64,000 bases of DNA from VRUE01 sp963714155 (GTDB taxonomy: Bacteria; Actinomycetota; Thermoleophilia; Solirubrobacterales; 70-9). Within the stretch, counting starts at the first letter, position 1; each line of letters opens with the position of its first letter. The notes under the pieces were generated by a model that was given only the letters and a program-made list of their open reading frames with translations, did no database searches and had not been told where the DNA came from. Shown piece after piece: positions 51,730-60,915 of this stretch. The translations under genes were made by a program, and so were the position numbers. The stretch lies in the NCBI GenBank assembly GCA_963714155.1, contig OY970236.1, positions 310,001 through 374,000 of the forward strand. The letters are read 5' to 3'.

Positions 51730-52833
51730 TTAGGTCAGGTCTTGGTAGAGGGCGAGGGTTTGGGCGGCTACGGCGTCCCAGGAGTAGGGGCCAGCCGCGG
51801 CCTCGCGGGCGGCGCTCGCCAGGCGCTCGCGGGCGGCGGGGTCGGCGGTCAGCTCGCCCAGAGCCGTGGCGAGTGACGACGCGTCCCCGGGCGGGACAAG
51901 CCGGCCTGCCCCCGTCGCCGCCACCTCGGGGAAACCCCCCACCGCGCTGAGCACGAGTGGCTTGCCGAAGGCGAGGCCGGTGTAGAGGACGCCGGAGTGC
52001 TCGGCGTCGCGGTAGGGCAACACGACTACGTCGGCGCGGCGGAAGATCGCCGGGATCTCGGCGTCGTCGATGAAGCGGGTGACGAAGCGGACGCGACCCG
52101 TTGCGGATGCTGACGCTGCGCGCAGCGGCTCGATGTCCATGCGCGGGTTGCCGACGATCCAGAGCTCCGCGCCCTCGACTTGGCGAAAGGCCTCGAGCAG
52201 GGTGTCGAGCCCCTTGTAAGGACGGAGCAGGCCGAAGCAGAGGATCACCGGACCCTCTGCATTCTCGAGCTCGGCCGGCAGCGGCTTCTCCTCGGGCAGG
52301 CGGGTGAGGTAGTCGAAGGCGCCGTGGGGGATGACGCGGACGCGGCCCGGGTCGAGCCCGACCTCGCCGCGCAGCCGCGCCGCGCCGTGCTCGGAGTGGG
52401 CGACGACCGCGTCCATGCTGGTGAAGAGGCGGCGAGCCGTGGCGACCTGGCGGCGGCTGGGAGCGGGCGGAAGGATGTAATGGGCGGTAAGCAGGCGGGG
52501 ACGCTTCGGCGGCAGCAGGCATGTGTCGAGGCTCGGCATGGTGAGCCACTGGTAGTGGACGACGTCGGCGTCGAGCTCGCTGCGCAGGCGGCGCATGTCG
52601 CGCAAGTGCTCGGCCGCCTTGAAGATCCGCCGGGCGGGTGCGTCGAGGCCGCGCGCGGCGCTGTGGCGGTAGAAGCACTCGCGGGCGCGGTAGCCCTCGG
52701 CCTCGGGCACGGCGCCGTAAAGGAAGCGGCTGGTCAGCAGCTCGACCTCCGCCCCATGCCGAGCCAGCGCCCCGGCGAGGGCGCGATCATAGGGCGGCGT
52801 AAAGGCCGAGGGGTCGACGAGCTGGATCTTCAT
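51730..52833 (-). CDS. family 4 glycosyltransferase (GT-B)
   Basis: 367 residues. N-terminal acceptor domain with DVVHYQWLTMPSLD, donor domain with PVILCFGLLRPYKGLDTLLE, ADVVVLPYRDAEHSGVLY and GLAFGKPLVLSAVGG, the EX7E-type end of retaining GT4 enzymes. Adds a sugar to the surface glycan. Divergent from the GT2 gene at 52889. Confidence 0.9.
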   Translation of the reverse strand: MKIQLVDPSAFTPPYDRALAGALARHGAEVELLTSRFLYGAVPEAEGYRARECFYRHSAARGLDAPARRIFKAAEHLRDMRRLRSELDADVVHYQWLTMPSLDTCLLPPKRPRLLTAHYILPPAPSRRQVATARRLFTSMDAVVAHSEHGAARLRGEVGLDPGRVRVIPHGAFDYLTRLPEEKPLPAELENAEGPVILCFGLLRPYKGLDTLLEAFRQVEGAELWIVGNPRMDIEPLRAASASATGRVRFVTRFIDDAEIPAIFRRADVVVLPYRDAEHSGVLYTGLAFGKPLVLSAVGGFPEVAATGAGRLVPPGDASSLATALGELTADPAARERLASAAREAAAGPYSWDAVAAQTLALYQDLT

Positions 52834-52840
52834 GTGCGCT

Positions 52841-52875
52841 CAGGTGTTTGGTGTATGGCATACGGCATACACCTG
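52841..52875. promoter_or_regulatory. hairpin/operator-like inverted repeat between divergent glycosyltransferases
   Basis: CAGGTGT (52841-52847) and ACACCTG (52869-52875) flank an inner GTAT-GGC-ATAC (52853-52863). It fills the 55-base divergent promoter region. Confidence 0.55.
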
Positions 52876-52888
52876 ACGGGCGATTATC

Positions 52889-53806
52889 GTGGCGGCGGTG
52901 ACGCCCACGCTCTCCTACTGCGTCGTGAACACGAACGGCCGCGATTACCTGCTCGCCTGCCTCGCGGCAATCGAGCGCACGCACCCGCAAGCGGTCGAGC
53001 ACGAGATCCTGGTCCTCGACAACGCCTCCAGCGATGGCTCGGCCGCTGCCGTGCGCGAGCTCGGTGGTGCGGTCCGCCTGATCGAGCGGGAGCAACGAAC
53101 CGGCAAGGCCGAGAACGACTCGACCCTGATGCGCGAGGCAAAAGGCAAGTACTGCCTGCTGCTCAACGAGGACTCCGAGCTGCGACCGGGCGCCGCGGAG
53201 GCTTTGGTCGCCGCGCTCGACGCGGACCCGAAGGCGGCGGCCGCGACGGCGCAGCTGCTCGACTCCACGGGCGCACCGGTTCCCTGCGCCTGGCGCTTCC
53301 CCGGCGGCGGCACTGCCCTCGCCGGCGCCCTCTTCCTGCACCGCTGGCTGACCGTGCAGAGCAAGGGCGCCTCGACCCGCCGGGTCGAGTGGGGGCAATC
53401 GAGCGCCCTGCTGGTTCGCCGCGAGGCCGCCGCCGAGGTCGACTACATGGACCCGGAGTTCTTCGTCTACTACGACGAGTGCGACTTCGCCAAGCGCCTC
53501 GCCGACGCCGGCTGGCACAGCCTCTTCGTCCCGGGCGCCGAAGCGGTCCACCACGACCAGCTCTCCACCGACCTCGCCCTGGGTCTCCCCCGCATCGTCG
53601 AATTCCACCGCAACCGCGACCTCTACATGCGCAAGCACCACGGGCTAGTGGCGACGCTGGCAGTTCGGGGCTTGACCGCCTGGTCCTACGCACTGCGTGC
53701 GATCGCCGCAGCCGTCATGCCCAAGCAACCCGCGCGGATCTACTGGGCCCACGCCCGCCAGGCACTTTTCCCCAGTTACGGCCAAGGCCTACGCGACCTG
53801 CTCTGA
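52889..53806 (+). CDS. family 2 glycosyltransferase (rhamnosyltransferase-like)
   Basis: 305 residues from GTG; a second GTG at 52898 is equally possible. SYCVVNTNGRDYLLACLAAI, LVLDNASSDGSAAAV, LLLNEDSELRPG (DxD position), and EFFVYYDECDFAKRLADAGW fit the RfbN/WbbL-like group of GT2 enzymes. It is the only + strand gene in the assembly locus. Confidence 0.88.
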   Translation: MAAVTPTLSYCVVNTNGRDYLLACLAAIERTHPQAVEHEILVLDNASSDGSAAAVRELGGAVRLIEREQRTGKAENDSTLMREAKGKYCLLLNEDSELRPGAAEALVAALDADPKAAAATAQLLDSTGAPVPCAWRFPGGGTALAGALFLHRWLTVQSKGASTRRVEWGQSSALLVRREAAAEVDYMDPEFFVYYDECDFAKRLADAGWHSLFVPGAEAVHHDQLSTDLALGLPRIVEFHRNRDLYMRKHHGLVATLAVRGLTAWSYALRAIAAAVMPKQPARIYWAHARQALFPSYGQGLRDLL

Positions 53807-53823
53807 CGGCAGCCCGCATCCCG

Positions 53824-55365
53824 TCAGAGGCGGCTGTCCTCGTCAATTTGCTCCGCCTCGTAGGTCTCCGAGACCGAGCCGTCTACTCCGGCGGCAGCCG
53901 GGCGCAGGGAGCGCAGCTCAGCGACGAGTACGCCGGGTTGACGGAGGCGGGCGAGCCAGCGGCGCTCGCCGGGGGTGAAGAAACCCGTGGCGAGAAGTGC
54001 AAGCGGGTAGAGCAACCAGAGCGCGGTTCGGGCGAGCAGGCCGGGGAGGCCATCGGTCGGCAGGAGCAGCTCGCCGAGCAGGACCAGGGTGGTTGAGACC
54101 GAGACGACCCGGAGCAGGCGCGCCCATTCGTAGGGCACCGGGAAGAGCCGCTGGGTGAAGCCGTACATCAGCGCCAGCACGACGACGTAGGAGACGACCA
54201 GGGCGATGCCGGCGCCGACGATTCCAAGCGGCGGCACGAGCATCAGGTTGAGCGCGATGTTGGCGGCGAGAGCAGCGCCGGTGGCGGGAAAGTTGAACTC
54301 GGTGCGGCCGGTCCTGCCGAGGATGACGACGAGGACCATGTAGAGCGCGTAGAGAGTGACGCCGGTGGCGATCAGGCCGATCACTTCGTAGGAGTCGAAG
54401 AACTGCGGCGCGGCGAGGGCACGGACGATCCAGCGCGAGAGCAGCCACATACCGGTGACGACGAAGGCACAGCCGGCGACAAACCAGGTGACCACCGCTG
54501 CGTAGACGCGGCGGGCCTCGCCGTCGTCACGGATTGAGTAGGCGAGCGGCGGCCAGGCGAGCTGGAAGCCGCGGACGAGGACGTTGACCGCCTGGGCGAA
54601 CTTGACCCCGAGCGAGTAGAGGCCGGCCTCGCGCAGGCTGGCGACGTGAACGATGATGATCCGGTCGACGAAGTTGAGTCCGTAGAGCGAGAGCTCGGCC
54701 GGCATCGTCGGCAGGCCGAAGCGCATCAGGCGGCGCAGCAGCGGCCGTTCGAAGCGCAGCGAGAGCCGCCTGCGGTGGACCCAGATCAGGCCGAGGACGA
54801 AGGCGGCGCCGCTGATGTAGCTGCCCAGCAGCAGGCCGCGGGCGCCCTCGTCGGCGCCGACGACGAGGATCACCGTCAGCCCGATCGCCGTGACCACGCT
54901 GAGCATCGTCGTGACGAAGAAGGCGCGGGCGCGCTCTTCGAGGCGAAAGAGGGTGAGCAGGTACTCGAACATGGTCGAGACCCAGAGGCCGCCGATCGCG
55001 ATCCGGCCCAGGTCCTCGGCAGGCCGGTTCAACAGCAGTTCTGAGATCGGCTTGGCGAAGGGCAAGGCGATCAGCGCCGCCGCGGTGGCGAGCCAGAACA
55101 GCGCCGCAAAGGAGGTGGCGACGACGCGCGCCGGGTCCTCGTCGTCCTTGTAGTAAAAGCGCAGCAGGGACTCGATCAGGCCGAGGCGGACGACGATGCT
55201 GACCGAGACGATCGCGGCGAACATCACCTCGGCGGCGCCGTAGTCGGCGGGGGTGAGGTAGCGCGTGTAGAGCGGCAGCAACGCCACCGCGATCAGCTTC
55301 GAGACGATGCTGGCCGCGGTGTAGGCGGCCCCTGTCGTCGCTAGGCGGCGGAGGTATCCCGACAC
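53824..55365 (-). CDS. polysaccharide flippase (Wzx-like)
   Basis: 513 residues with about 14 hydrophobic helices (for example AAYTAASIVSKLIAVALLPL, AALFWLATAAALIAL, NIALNLMLVPPLGIVGAGIA). MOP superfamily: PLYTRYLTPADYGAAEV after helix 1 is characteristic. Flips lipid-linked repeats across the membrane. Confidence 0.9.
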   Translation of the reverse strand: MSGYLRRLATTGAAYTAASIVSKLIAVALLPLYTRYLTPADYGAAEVMFAAIVSVSIVVRLGLIESLLRFYYKDDEDPARVVATSFAALFWLATAAALIALPFAKPISELLLNRPAEDLGRIAIGGLWVSTMFEYLLTLFRLEERARAFFVTTMLSVVTAIGLTVILVVGADEGARGLLLGSYISGAAFVLGLIWVHRRRLSLRFERPLLRRLMRFGLPTMPAELSLYGLNFVDRIIIVHVASLREAGLYSLGVKFAQAVNVLVRGFQLAWPPLAYSIRDDGEARRVYAAVVTWFVAGCAFVVTGMWLLSRWIVRALAAPQFFDSYEVIGLIATGVTLYALYMVLVVILGRTGRTEFNFPATGAALAANIALNLMLVPPLGIVGAGIALVVSYVVVLALMYGFTQRLFPVPYEWARLLRVVSVSTTLVLLGELLLPTDGLPGLLARTALWLLYPLALLATGFFTPGERRWLARLRQPGVLVAELRSLRPAAAGVDGSVSETYEAEQIDEDSRL

Positions 55366-55420
55366 GCGGCGAGCCTAGCCGTCCCCGGACGCGGAAGCGC
55401 GGGCGCGAGATCTCCGGGGG

Positions 55421-56962
55421 TTATGAGCGCGCCCGCGCGGGAGCAGAGGAGACGGCGTCCGGCCATTTGGCGGCTGCCAGGGAGGCACCGACAGCGAAGA
55501 GGACCCAGGTGATCGGGTCCTCGAAGAAGCCGGCGTAGGCCATGGTGTGGACCAAGAGCGCCACAAAGGTTGCGAGCACTGCCGCGCGGGCGACCGAGAA
55601 CCGGCGCAGCAAGCCGCGGCCCATTGTCCAAAGCGCTGTCACGACGAGAGCGAGGTAGGCGACCAAGCCGATCAGGCCCTGCTCGGCGGCAACGGTAATT
55701 GGCTCGGTATGGGAGACCGAGACCGGCGCCTTTTCGGTGTCGATGTGCTCACGGTAGGCCTTGGGAAAGCCACCGGAGCCGTAACCCCAAACGGGTCTCT
55801 GCGCAAACAACTTGGCGCCGCCGGTGATCAGGTTGCAGCGGCCGCCGGTGTCGACGTTGCAGCGGTCGGGGCTGAGCTTGGAAGCGCCTCCGGCGAAGAC
55901 GATCACAAGCACCGCCAGGACCGCGACGGCACCCACCGCCGCGAGCGTCCACTTGAGGCTCCACTTGAGGGCGGCAAGCACGGCCAGGCCGCCAAGCAGC
56001 GCCGCGAAGCTCGACTGCGAGAAAGTCGGCACCAGCCCGAACCAGACAACCGCGACCAGGGCGGTGAGCAGGGCCAGAGCACGGCGTTCACGGGCCCAGA
56101 GCAGCGCGCTCATCGCGACCACTGCGACCACTGCGAGGTAACGGCCGTAAATGTTGGGGTCCCAGAAGACCGAGTTGACCCGGAAGTAGGTGTGGAATTC
56201 GTTCGACCTGATCACCTGGTCGTTCCAGAACAGGCTGCGGGTCGCCCACTCAACCGTCCCAACCAGGACGAAGCAGACCGCCTCGATCCCGACCACCCAG
56301 AGGACCAGGGTCAGGAGCCTGCGGTCCCAGTTGACGTCGCGCAGCAGGGCGTAGACGAGGCTGAAGGGGACGAAGAAGAAGCAGGCGTTCTGGAGGCCTT
56401 TGGAGAAGTCCTCGGAGTACAGGGCCTGGACCGCGTACAGGACTACGACGGTCGCCAACAGCCGGGGGAGCCATGCGGTTGGGCCGGCGGGGCCTGTCAC
56501 CGCAGGGGACCCCCCACCCCTTCCGGTCGCTAAAGCGTCCTCAGGGGCGGGCCCCCATACGGCGCCACCCCCCGGCAGAAGCGCTGTCAGCACACCGCCC
56601 GAGAGGACCAAGTAGTGCGGTACGAGGAGGTTGGCCGTGTCGCCGCCTGCCTCAAGTGGCACTCGAAACGGTAGAGCGGCAACGATCGCCAACGGGAGCA
56701 GGATTGGCCAGCGCTTGAAGACATAGGCAAGCGCCGCAGAGGCGGCTATCGCCAGCCCTCCGAGGGCGATCAGACGACTTGGATGATCGCGCAGGTCGGC
56801 GATCTGGTGCGAGTGCCACTGGTCGCCGAGGATCAGGACGGGGAAGAGGGCGAGTGCAGTCAGCATCGCCAGCGAGCGCAAGCGTCCCGCTGGCAAAAGA
56901 ATCACCGCAGCTGCCGCCACCGCCGCGATGAGAAGGCCGATGCCTGCCAGGAAGTCGCTCAC
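55421..56962 (-). CDS. O-antigen ligase/polymerase-like membrane protein
   Basis: 513 residues from GTG (GTGA overlap). About 12 helices and the large outside loop (about 365-440, with WGYGSGGFPKAYREH and SHTEPITVAAEQGLIG), the Wzy/WaaL pattern. A Gly/Pro-rich loop in the first half is encoded by an imperfect palindrome (56505-56556). Joins or polymerises the glycan. Confidence 0.85.
   Translation of the reverse strand: MSDFLAGIGLLIAAVAAAAVILLPAGRLRSLAMLTALALFPVLILGDQWHSHQIADLRDHPSRLIALGGLAIAASAALAYVFKRWPILLPLAIVAALPFRVPLEAGGDTANLLVPHYLVLSGGVLTALLPGGGAVWGPAPEDALATGRGGGSPAVTGPAGPTAWLPRLLATVVVLYAVQALYSEDFSKGLQNACFFFVPFSLVYALLRDVNWDRRLLTLVLWVVGIEAVCFVLVGTVEWATRSLFWNDQVIRSNEFHTYFRVNSVFWDPNIYGRYLAVVAVVAMSALLWARERRALALLTALVAVVWFGLVPTFSQSSFAALLGGLAVLAALKWSLKWTLAAVGAVAVLAVLVIVFAGGASKLSPDRCNVDTGGRCNLITGGAKLFAQRPVWGYGSGGFPKAYREHIDTEKAPVSVSHTEPITVAAEQGLIGLVAYLALVVTALWTMGRGLLRRFSVARAAVLATFVALLVHTMAYAGFFEDPITWVLFAVGASLAAAKWPDAVSSAPARARS
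56505..56556. repeat. imperfect palindrome inside the ligase gene
   Basis: GGGGACCCCCCACCCCT pairs imperfectly with AGGGGCGGGCCCCC around a central CGCT-AA-AGCG. In frame, it encodes a Gly/Pro-rich stretch between membrane helices. Confidence 0.5.
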
Positions 56963-57465
56963 GGCTTGCTCTCGGTCGCGGGGCGCTCGCAGCCTGCGGT
57001 CGGGTTCCGCGCCGCGTGATGCAGCTTGATCGTGCCTGGCGGGACCAGCACGCGGTCCTGGCCGAGCAGTTTGACCCGCAGCTTGTAGCGACCGGGTGGG
57101 GCGATGCCGTCGTTGCGGCTGCGGCCGTCCCAGTAATAGGTGTGAAAGCGGTAGCGCTTGAGGTAGGTGTCGCGGGCGAGGGTGAGGACGAGCTTGCCGC
57201 CGGGCTTGACCACCTGGACCGTGCCGCGGTCGGACTGGGTGGTGCGGAAGCGGATGCGGATGCGGTCGTAGCGGCAGTCGCCGTTGGGGGTGAAGCTTTC
57301 GACCGGGTGCTTCGGGTGGAGGACGGGAATGCCTACGAAAGTGACCTTGTCGAGGACGAGCGGGTCACGCTTGAGCCGCTGTGACCAGGCGAAGGCGGCG
57401 AGTGTGGCGAGGACGAGGAGGGCGAAGACCAGGCCGGCCCAGGCCTCAGCCTTCGGTCGCGGCAT
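56959..57465 (-). CDS. membrane-anchored FlgD-Ig-like protein
   Basis: 168 residues: N-terminal helix (GLVFALLVLATLAAFAWSQ) then one beta-sandwich (SFTPNGDCRYDRIRIRFRT, YYWDGRSRNDGIAPPGRYKL), the FlgD/CHU-like Ig pattern with its FTPNGD start. Probably exposed outside the cell. Its start overlaps the LytR_C gene by 20 bases. Confidence 0.75.
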   Translation of the reverse strand: MPRPKAEAWAGLVFALLVLATLAAFAWSQRLKRDPLVLDKVTFVGIPVLHPKHPVESFTPNGDCRYDRIRIRFRTTQSDRGTVQVVKPGGKLVLTLARDTYLKRYRFHTYYWDGRSRNDGIAPPGRYKLRVKLLGQDRVLVPPGTIKLHHAARNPTAGCERPATESKP

Positions 57466-58216
57466 TGTCTTCGCCGACGATTACCGAGACCGATGCGCCG
57501 CCGGAGACCGTTTCGATGTCGGACGTCATCAGCCGCACTTCCGAGATGCCGAGCGCCTTGGCGACCTTGCGCGCTTCCGGGGCGTGGCCGCGTTCGAACA
57601 TCACGACGCTGTCGGTGAAGCTGGTGCTGCTGTTGGTGACGGCGCCGAGCTGGAAGCCCTTGCCCTCGACTTTGTCGCCGAATTCGGCGGCGAGGCCGGG
57701 CACCGCGGTGCCGTTGAGCACCGTCACCTCGATTTCAGCGGGCTTCGTCGTCTTCGCCGCCTTGGTCTTGCCGCCCTTGCCGTTGGCGGAATCCGACCCC
57801 TGGGTAACGAGGTAGGCGACGCCGGCGGCTACCAGGACAACGACGACGAAGAGGGCGACCAGGTAGCGCGGCTGGGCGATCCGCGAGCCGAAGCTGGAGA
57901 GCCCATCGCGCAGGCGCTCGCCCCGGGTCAGTTCGGGCAGGCCCGCCTCGCGCCGGCGACGGCGCTCCTCGCGCTGGTCGAGCGAGGCGCGTTCGGCGGT
58001 GCGCGATTCCTCCAGCGCGCGCAGCTCCTCGGCCCGCTTGGCGGCGGCAGCCGAGGTTGAGTCCTTGCGCTCCGAATCGCGCTCGGGAGCCGAGCCCGCC
58101 CACTCGCGCAAGCGCCGCAGGTCGCGCCCCTGGGAGAAGGCGAGCATGGCAAGGACGGCCAGGCCGAGAAACGCAGCCAAGCCTGCAAAGGCGCCGATTT
58201 CCTTGATCAACTCCAC
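57446..58216 (-). CDS. LytR C-terminal-domain membrane protein
   Basis: 256 residues: N-terminal membrane helix, charged coiled region (KRAEELRALEESRTAERASL), second helix (YLVALFVVVVLVAAGVAYL), and a LytR_C domain (EVTVLNGTAVPGLAAEFGDK, GAVTNSSTSFTDSVVMFERG). LytR_C domains accompany LCP enzymes that attach glycans to peptidoglycan; no LCP catalytic domain is present here. Confidence 0.85.
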   Translation of the reverse strand: MELIKEIGAFAGLAAFLGLAVLAMLAFSQGRDLRRLREWAGSAPERDSERKDSTSAAAAKRAEELRALEESRTAERASLDQREERRRRREAGLPELTRGERLRDGLSSFGSRIAQPRYLVALFVVVVLVAAGVAYLVTQGSDSANGKGGKTKAAKTTKPAEIEVTVLNGTAVPGLAAEFGDKVEGKGFQLGAVTNSSTSFTDSVVMFERGHAPEARKVAKALGISEVRLMTSDIETVSGGASVSVIVGEDNAATEG

Positions 58217-58233
58217 AGAATGACCGCGAGAGG

Positions 58234-60120
58234 CTACTCGTCGTAAGCGACTGCCGCCGCGTCACCACCAGGAGCGGTGATCATCTCGACGACGCGCTGA
58301 GCAAGGTTAGCCTCGTCCCCGGCCAGCACCAGGTGCTCGAGTGAGTTCAGCGTCGCCTCGATCCAGTCGGGGTCAAGCGGGGTCTCGCGCACGGCTCGCT
58401 GGATCCGGCGCGCCGCCGTCGGCTGGCCGCTCTCGGCGAAGCCGAGGAGTTCCTCGTGCAGCTTCTCCCCCGGCCGCGGTTTGGTGAACTCGATCGCGAT
58501 GTCGGTTTCCGGCTCGTAGCCGGCAAGGCGGATCATGTTGCGGGCAAGGTCGACGATCCGCACCGGCTCACCCATGTCGAGGACGAAGACCTCGCCCTTG
58601 CCGGCGCCGATGTCGCCGGCGCGGATCACCATCTGCACCGCCTCGGGGATGGTCATGAAGTAGCGGGTCATCTCCGGGTGGGTGACGGTGACCGGCCCAC
58701 CGCGCTCGATCTGGCTGCGGAAGATCGGCACGACGCTGCCCGAGGAGGCGAGCACGTTGCCGAAGCGGACGCTGGCGAAGCGCGTGCCGGGGTGTTTGCG
58801 CCCGGCCGACTCGACGATCCACTCGGCCATCGCCTTCGAGGCGCCCATCACGGTTTTCGGGTTGACCGCCTTGTCGGTCGAGATCAGGACGAAGCGCTCG
58901 ACGTTGGAGGCGGCTGCGGTCTCGGCCGTGATCCGCGTTGCGATCGCGTTGTTGCGCACCGCCTCGAGCGGGTTGGCCTCCATCAGCGGCACGTGCTTGT
59001 AGGCGGCGGCGTGGAAGACGACGCTGGGCTTGAAGCGCTGCATCACCTCCAGCATCCGGCCCGGCTCCTTGCAATCGCCGAGCACCGCCTCGGCATTGGT
59101 GAAGTGGCGCTCCTCGACCATCTCGCGGTCGATCTGGAAGAGGTTGTCCTCGGCGTGGTCGAGCATCACCAGCAGCCGCGGTTTGACCTGGGCGATCTGG
59201 CGGCAGAGCTCGGAGCCGATCGAGCCGCCGGCGCCGGTGACGAGGACGATGCGGTCGCGCAGGTAGGCGCCGACGCGGTCGAGCTCGCGCACGATCGGGT
59301 CGCGGCCGAGCACGTCCTCGACCCGCACCTCGCGCAGCTGCTTGTTGAGCTGGACGCCGCCGCGCAGCAGCTCGAAGACGGTGGGCAGGGTGCGGACGCG
59401 GATCTCGCGATCGCGGCAGGCGGCGACGACTTTGGCGCGCAGCGTTCCCGGCGCCGAGGGGATCGCAATCACCACCTCGTCGGGCCGGGTCTCGTCGAGA
59501 ATCGCCTCGATCCGCTTGGTCGAGCCGAGCACCTTGAGCCCGAGCATGCGCATGCCGCGCTTGCGCGGGTCGTCGTCGATGAAGCCGATCGCGGTGGCGC
59601 CGAGGTCGGGGTTGAGCTGCAGCTCGCGCACCACCATCTGGCCGCCCGAGCCGGCGCCGATCACCAATACCTCGTGCTTGGGCAGGCGGGCCGAGCGCGA
59701 GGGGCGCTCGACGATCAGGCGCACGGCCAGGCGGGCGCCGGTGATCAGCATCAGGGTAAGCAGGAAGTCCATCACCGCGACCGAGCGCGGCAGGTTGTGG
59801 GCGAAGGGCCGCAGCACGGTGAAGGCGACGACGAGGATCGCGCTGGCGACGGTGACGGCGCGAACGATCAGCAGGAAGTCGCGACCGCTGACGTAGCGCC
59901 ACCACTTTTGGTAGAGCCCGAAGGCGGCGAAGACGATCAGCTTGCCGACGACGACGAAGCCAACCGACTGCGCAAAGAGGATCCAGTAGCGGTGCGGCAG
60001 GCCGCTCTGGTCGAGGAAACGCAGCCGGAACGCCAGGTAGAAGGAGAGCGCGACGAGGACGGCGTCGGCACAGACCTGGAGGACCCGGTTGCGATAGACG
60101 GGATGGTTCAACCGGCGCAT
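58234..60120 (-). CDS. CapD/PglF-type nucleotide-sugar epimerase/dehydratase
   Basis: 628 residues: four N-terminal membrane helices (1-125), a CoA-binding-like Rossmann domain (EVLVIGAGSGGQMVVRELQL), and the SDR domain (VTGAGGSIGSELCRQI, FHAAAYKHVPLMEANPLEA, STDKAVNPKTVMGASK). The family converts UDP-GlcNAc to 4-keto-6-deoxy sugars, precursors of bacillosamine or FucNAc. First gene of the minus-strand locus. Confidence 0.9.
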   Translation of the reverse strand: MRRLNHPVYRNRVLQVCADAVLVALSFYLAFRLRFLDQSGLPHRYWILFAQSVGFVVVGKLIVFAAFGLYQKWWRYVSGRDFLLIVRAVTVASAILVVAFTVLRPFAHNLPRSVAVMDFLLTLMLITGARLAVRLIVERPSRSARLPKHEVLVIGAGSGGQMVVRELQLNPDLGATAIGFIDDDPRKRGMRMLGLKVLGSTKRIEAILDETRPDEVVIAIPSAPGTLRAKVVAACRDREIRVRTLPTVFELLRGGVQLNKQLREVRVEDVLGRDPIVRELDRVGAYLRDRIVLVTGAGGSIGSELCRQIAQVKPRLLVMLDHAEDNLFQIDREMVEERHFTNAEAVLGDCKEPGRMLEVMQRFKPSVVFHAAAYKHVPLMEANPLEAVRNNAIATRITAETAAASNVERFVLISTDKAVNPKTVMGASKAMAEWIVESAGRKHPGTRFASVRFGNVLASSGSVVPIFRSQIERGGPVTVTHPEMTRYFMTIPEAVQMVIRAGDIGAGKGEVFVLDMGEPVRIVDLARNMIRLAGYEPETDIAIEFTKPRPGEKLHEELLGFAESGQPTAARRIQRAVRETPLDPDWIEATLNSLEHLVLAGDEANLAQRVVEMITAPGGDAAAVAYDE

Positions 60121-60207
60121 AGAGGCCGAGTGAGTTTAGTTGTTGGCGGGGCATGACGTTGCATTTTTGGGGACGCCTGGGCACCTATACCCGGCCCGAT
60201 CCCTACG

Positions 60208-60915
60208 ATGTGGCGCTTGGTGCCGGCCCTCTTTCTCTTCGCGAGCGTGACCGACACGGTCGTCGACCCGATCGTCAACGTCGCCACCGACTTCATCGGC
60301 TCCGCCGGTGTCGGCGCCGTCTTCCTGCTGATGCTGCTCGAGTCCGCCTGCATCCCGGTGCCGAGCGAGGCGATCATGCTCTTCGCCGGCTTCAGCGTCG
60401 CCGAAGGGGAATTGACGATGTTCGGCGTCGTCGCCGCCGGCGTGCTCGGCAACCTGGTCGGCTCCTGGATCGCCTACGCGGTCGGCTACTACGGGCGACT
60501 GGACCTGCTGGAAAAGAACAAGCTGATCCACATCAGCCCCAAGCACCTGAAGTGGGCCGACGACTGGTTCGAGCGCTACGGCGCCGCCACCGTCTTCTTC
60601 TCGCGGATGCTGCCGATCGTCCGCACCTTCATCTCGCTCCCCGCCGGGGTGGCGAAGATGCCGTTCTGGCGCTTCACGATCTACACCCTCGCCGGCTGCA
60701 TCCCCTGGGTCCTGATGCTGGCCCTGATCGGGCAGAGCGTCGGCGACAACTGGGAGGACTGGCGCCACAAGCTCGGCTACTTCGACTATGTAGTGGCGGC
60801 GGCGATCGTCGGCGGAGTGATCTACCTGATCGTCAAGCGCCGTCGCGGTGGTGGCGGCCCGACGGATGAGGATCCGACGCCCGCGGCCGAGACAGTCGGC
60901 TCGCCGGGCGCTTGA
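60208..60915 (+). CDS. DedA-family membrane protein
   Basis: 235 residues. VFLLMLLESACIPVPSEAIM, GNLVGSWIAYAVGYYGR, FFSRMLPIVRTFISLPAGVA and the terminal helix match the DedA/SNARE-associated family, now known to include undecaprenyl-phosphate flippases. Overlap with uppP (TTGA) fits a joint role in recycling the lipid carrier. Confidence 0.9.
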   Translation: MWRLVPALFLFASVTDTVVDPIVNVATDFIGSAGVGAVFLLMLLESACIPVPSEAIMLFAGFSVAEGELTMFGVVAAGVLGNLVGSWIAYAVGYYGRLDLLEKNKLIHISPKHLKWADDWFERYGAATVFFSRMLPIVRTFISLPAGVAKMPFWRFTIYTLAGCIPWVLMLALIGQSVGDNWEDWRHKLGYFDYVVAAAIVGGVIYLIVKRRRGGGGPTDEDPTPAAETVGSPGA

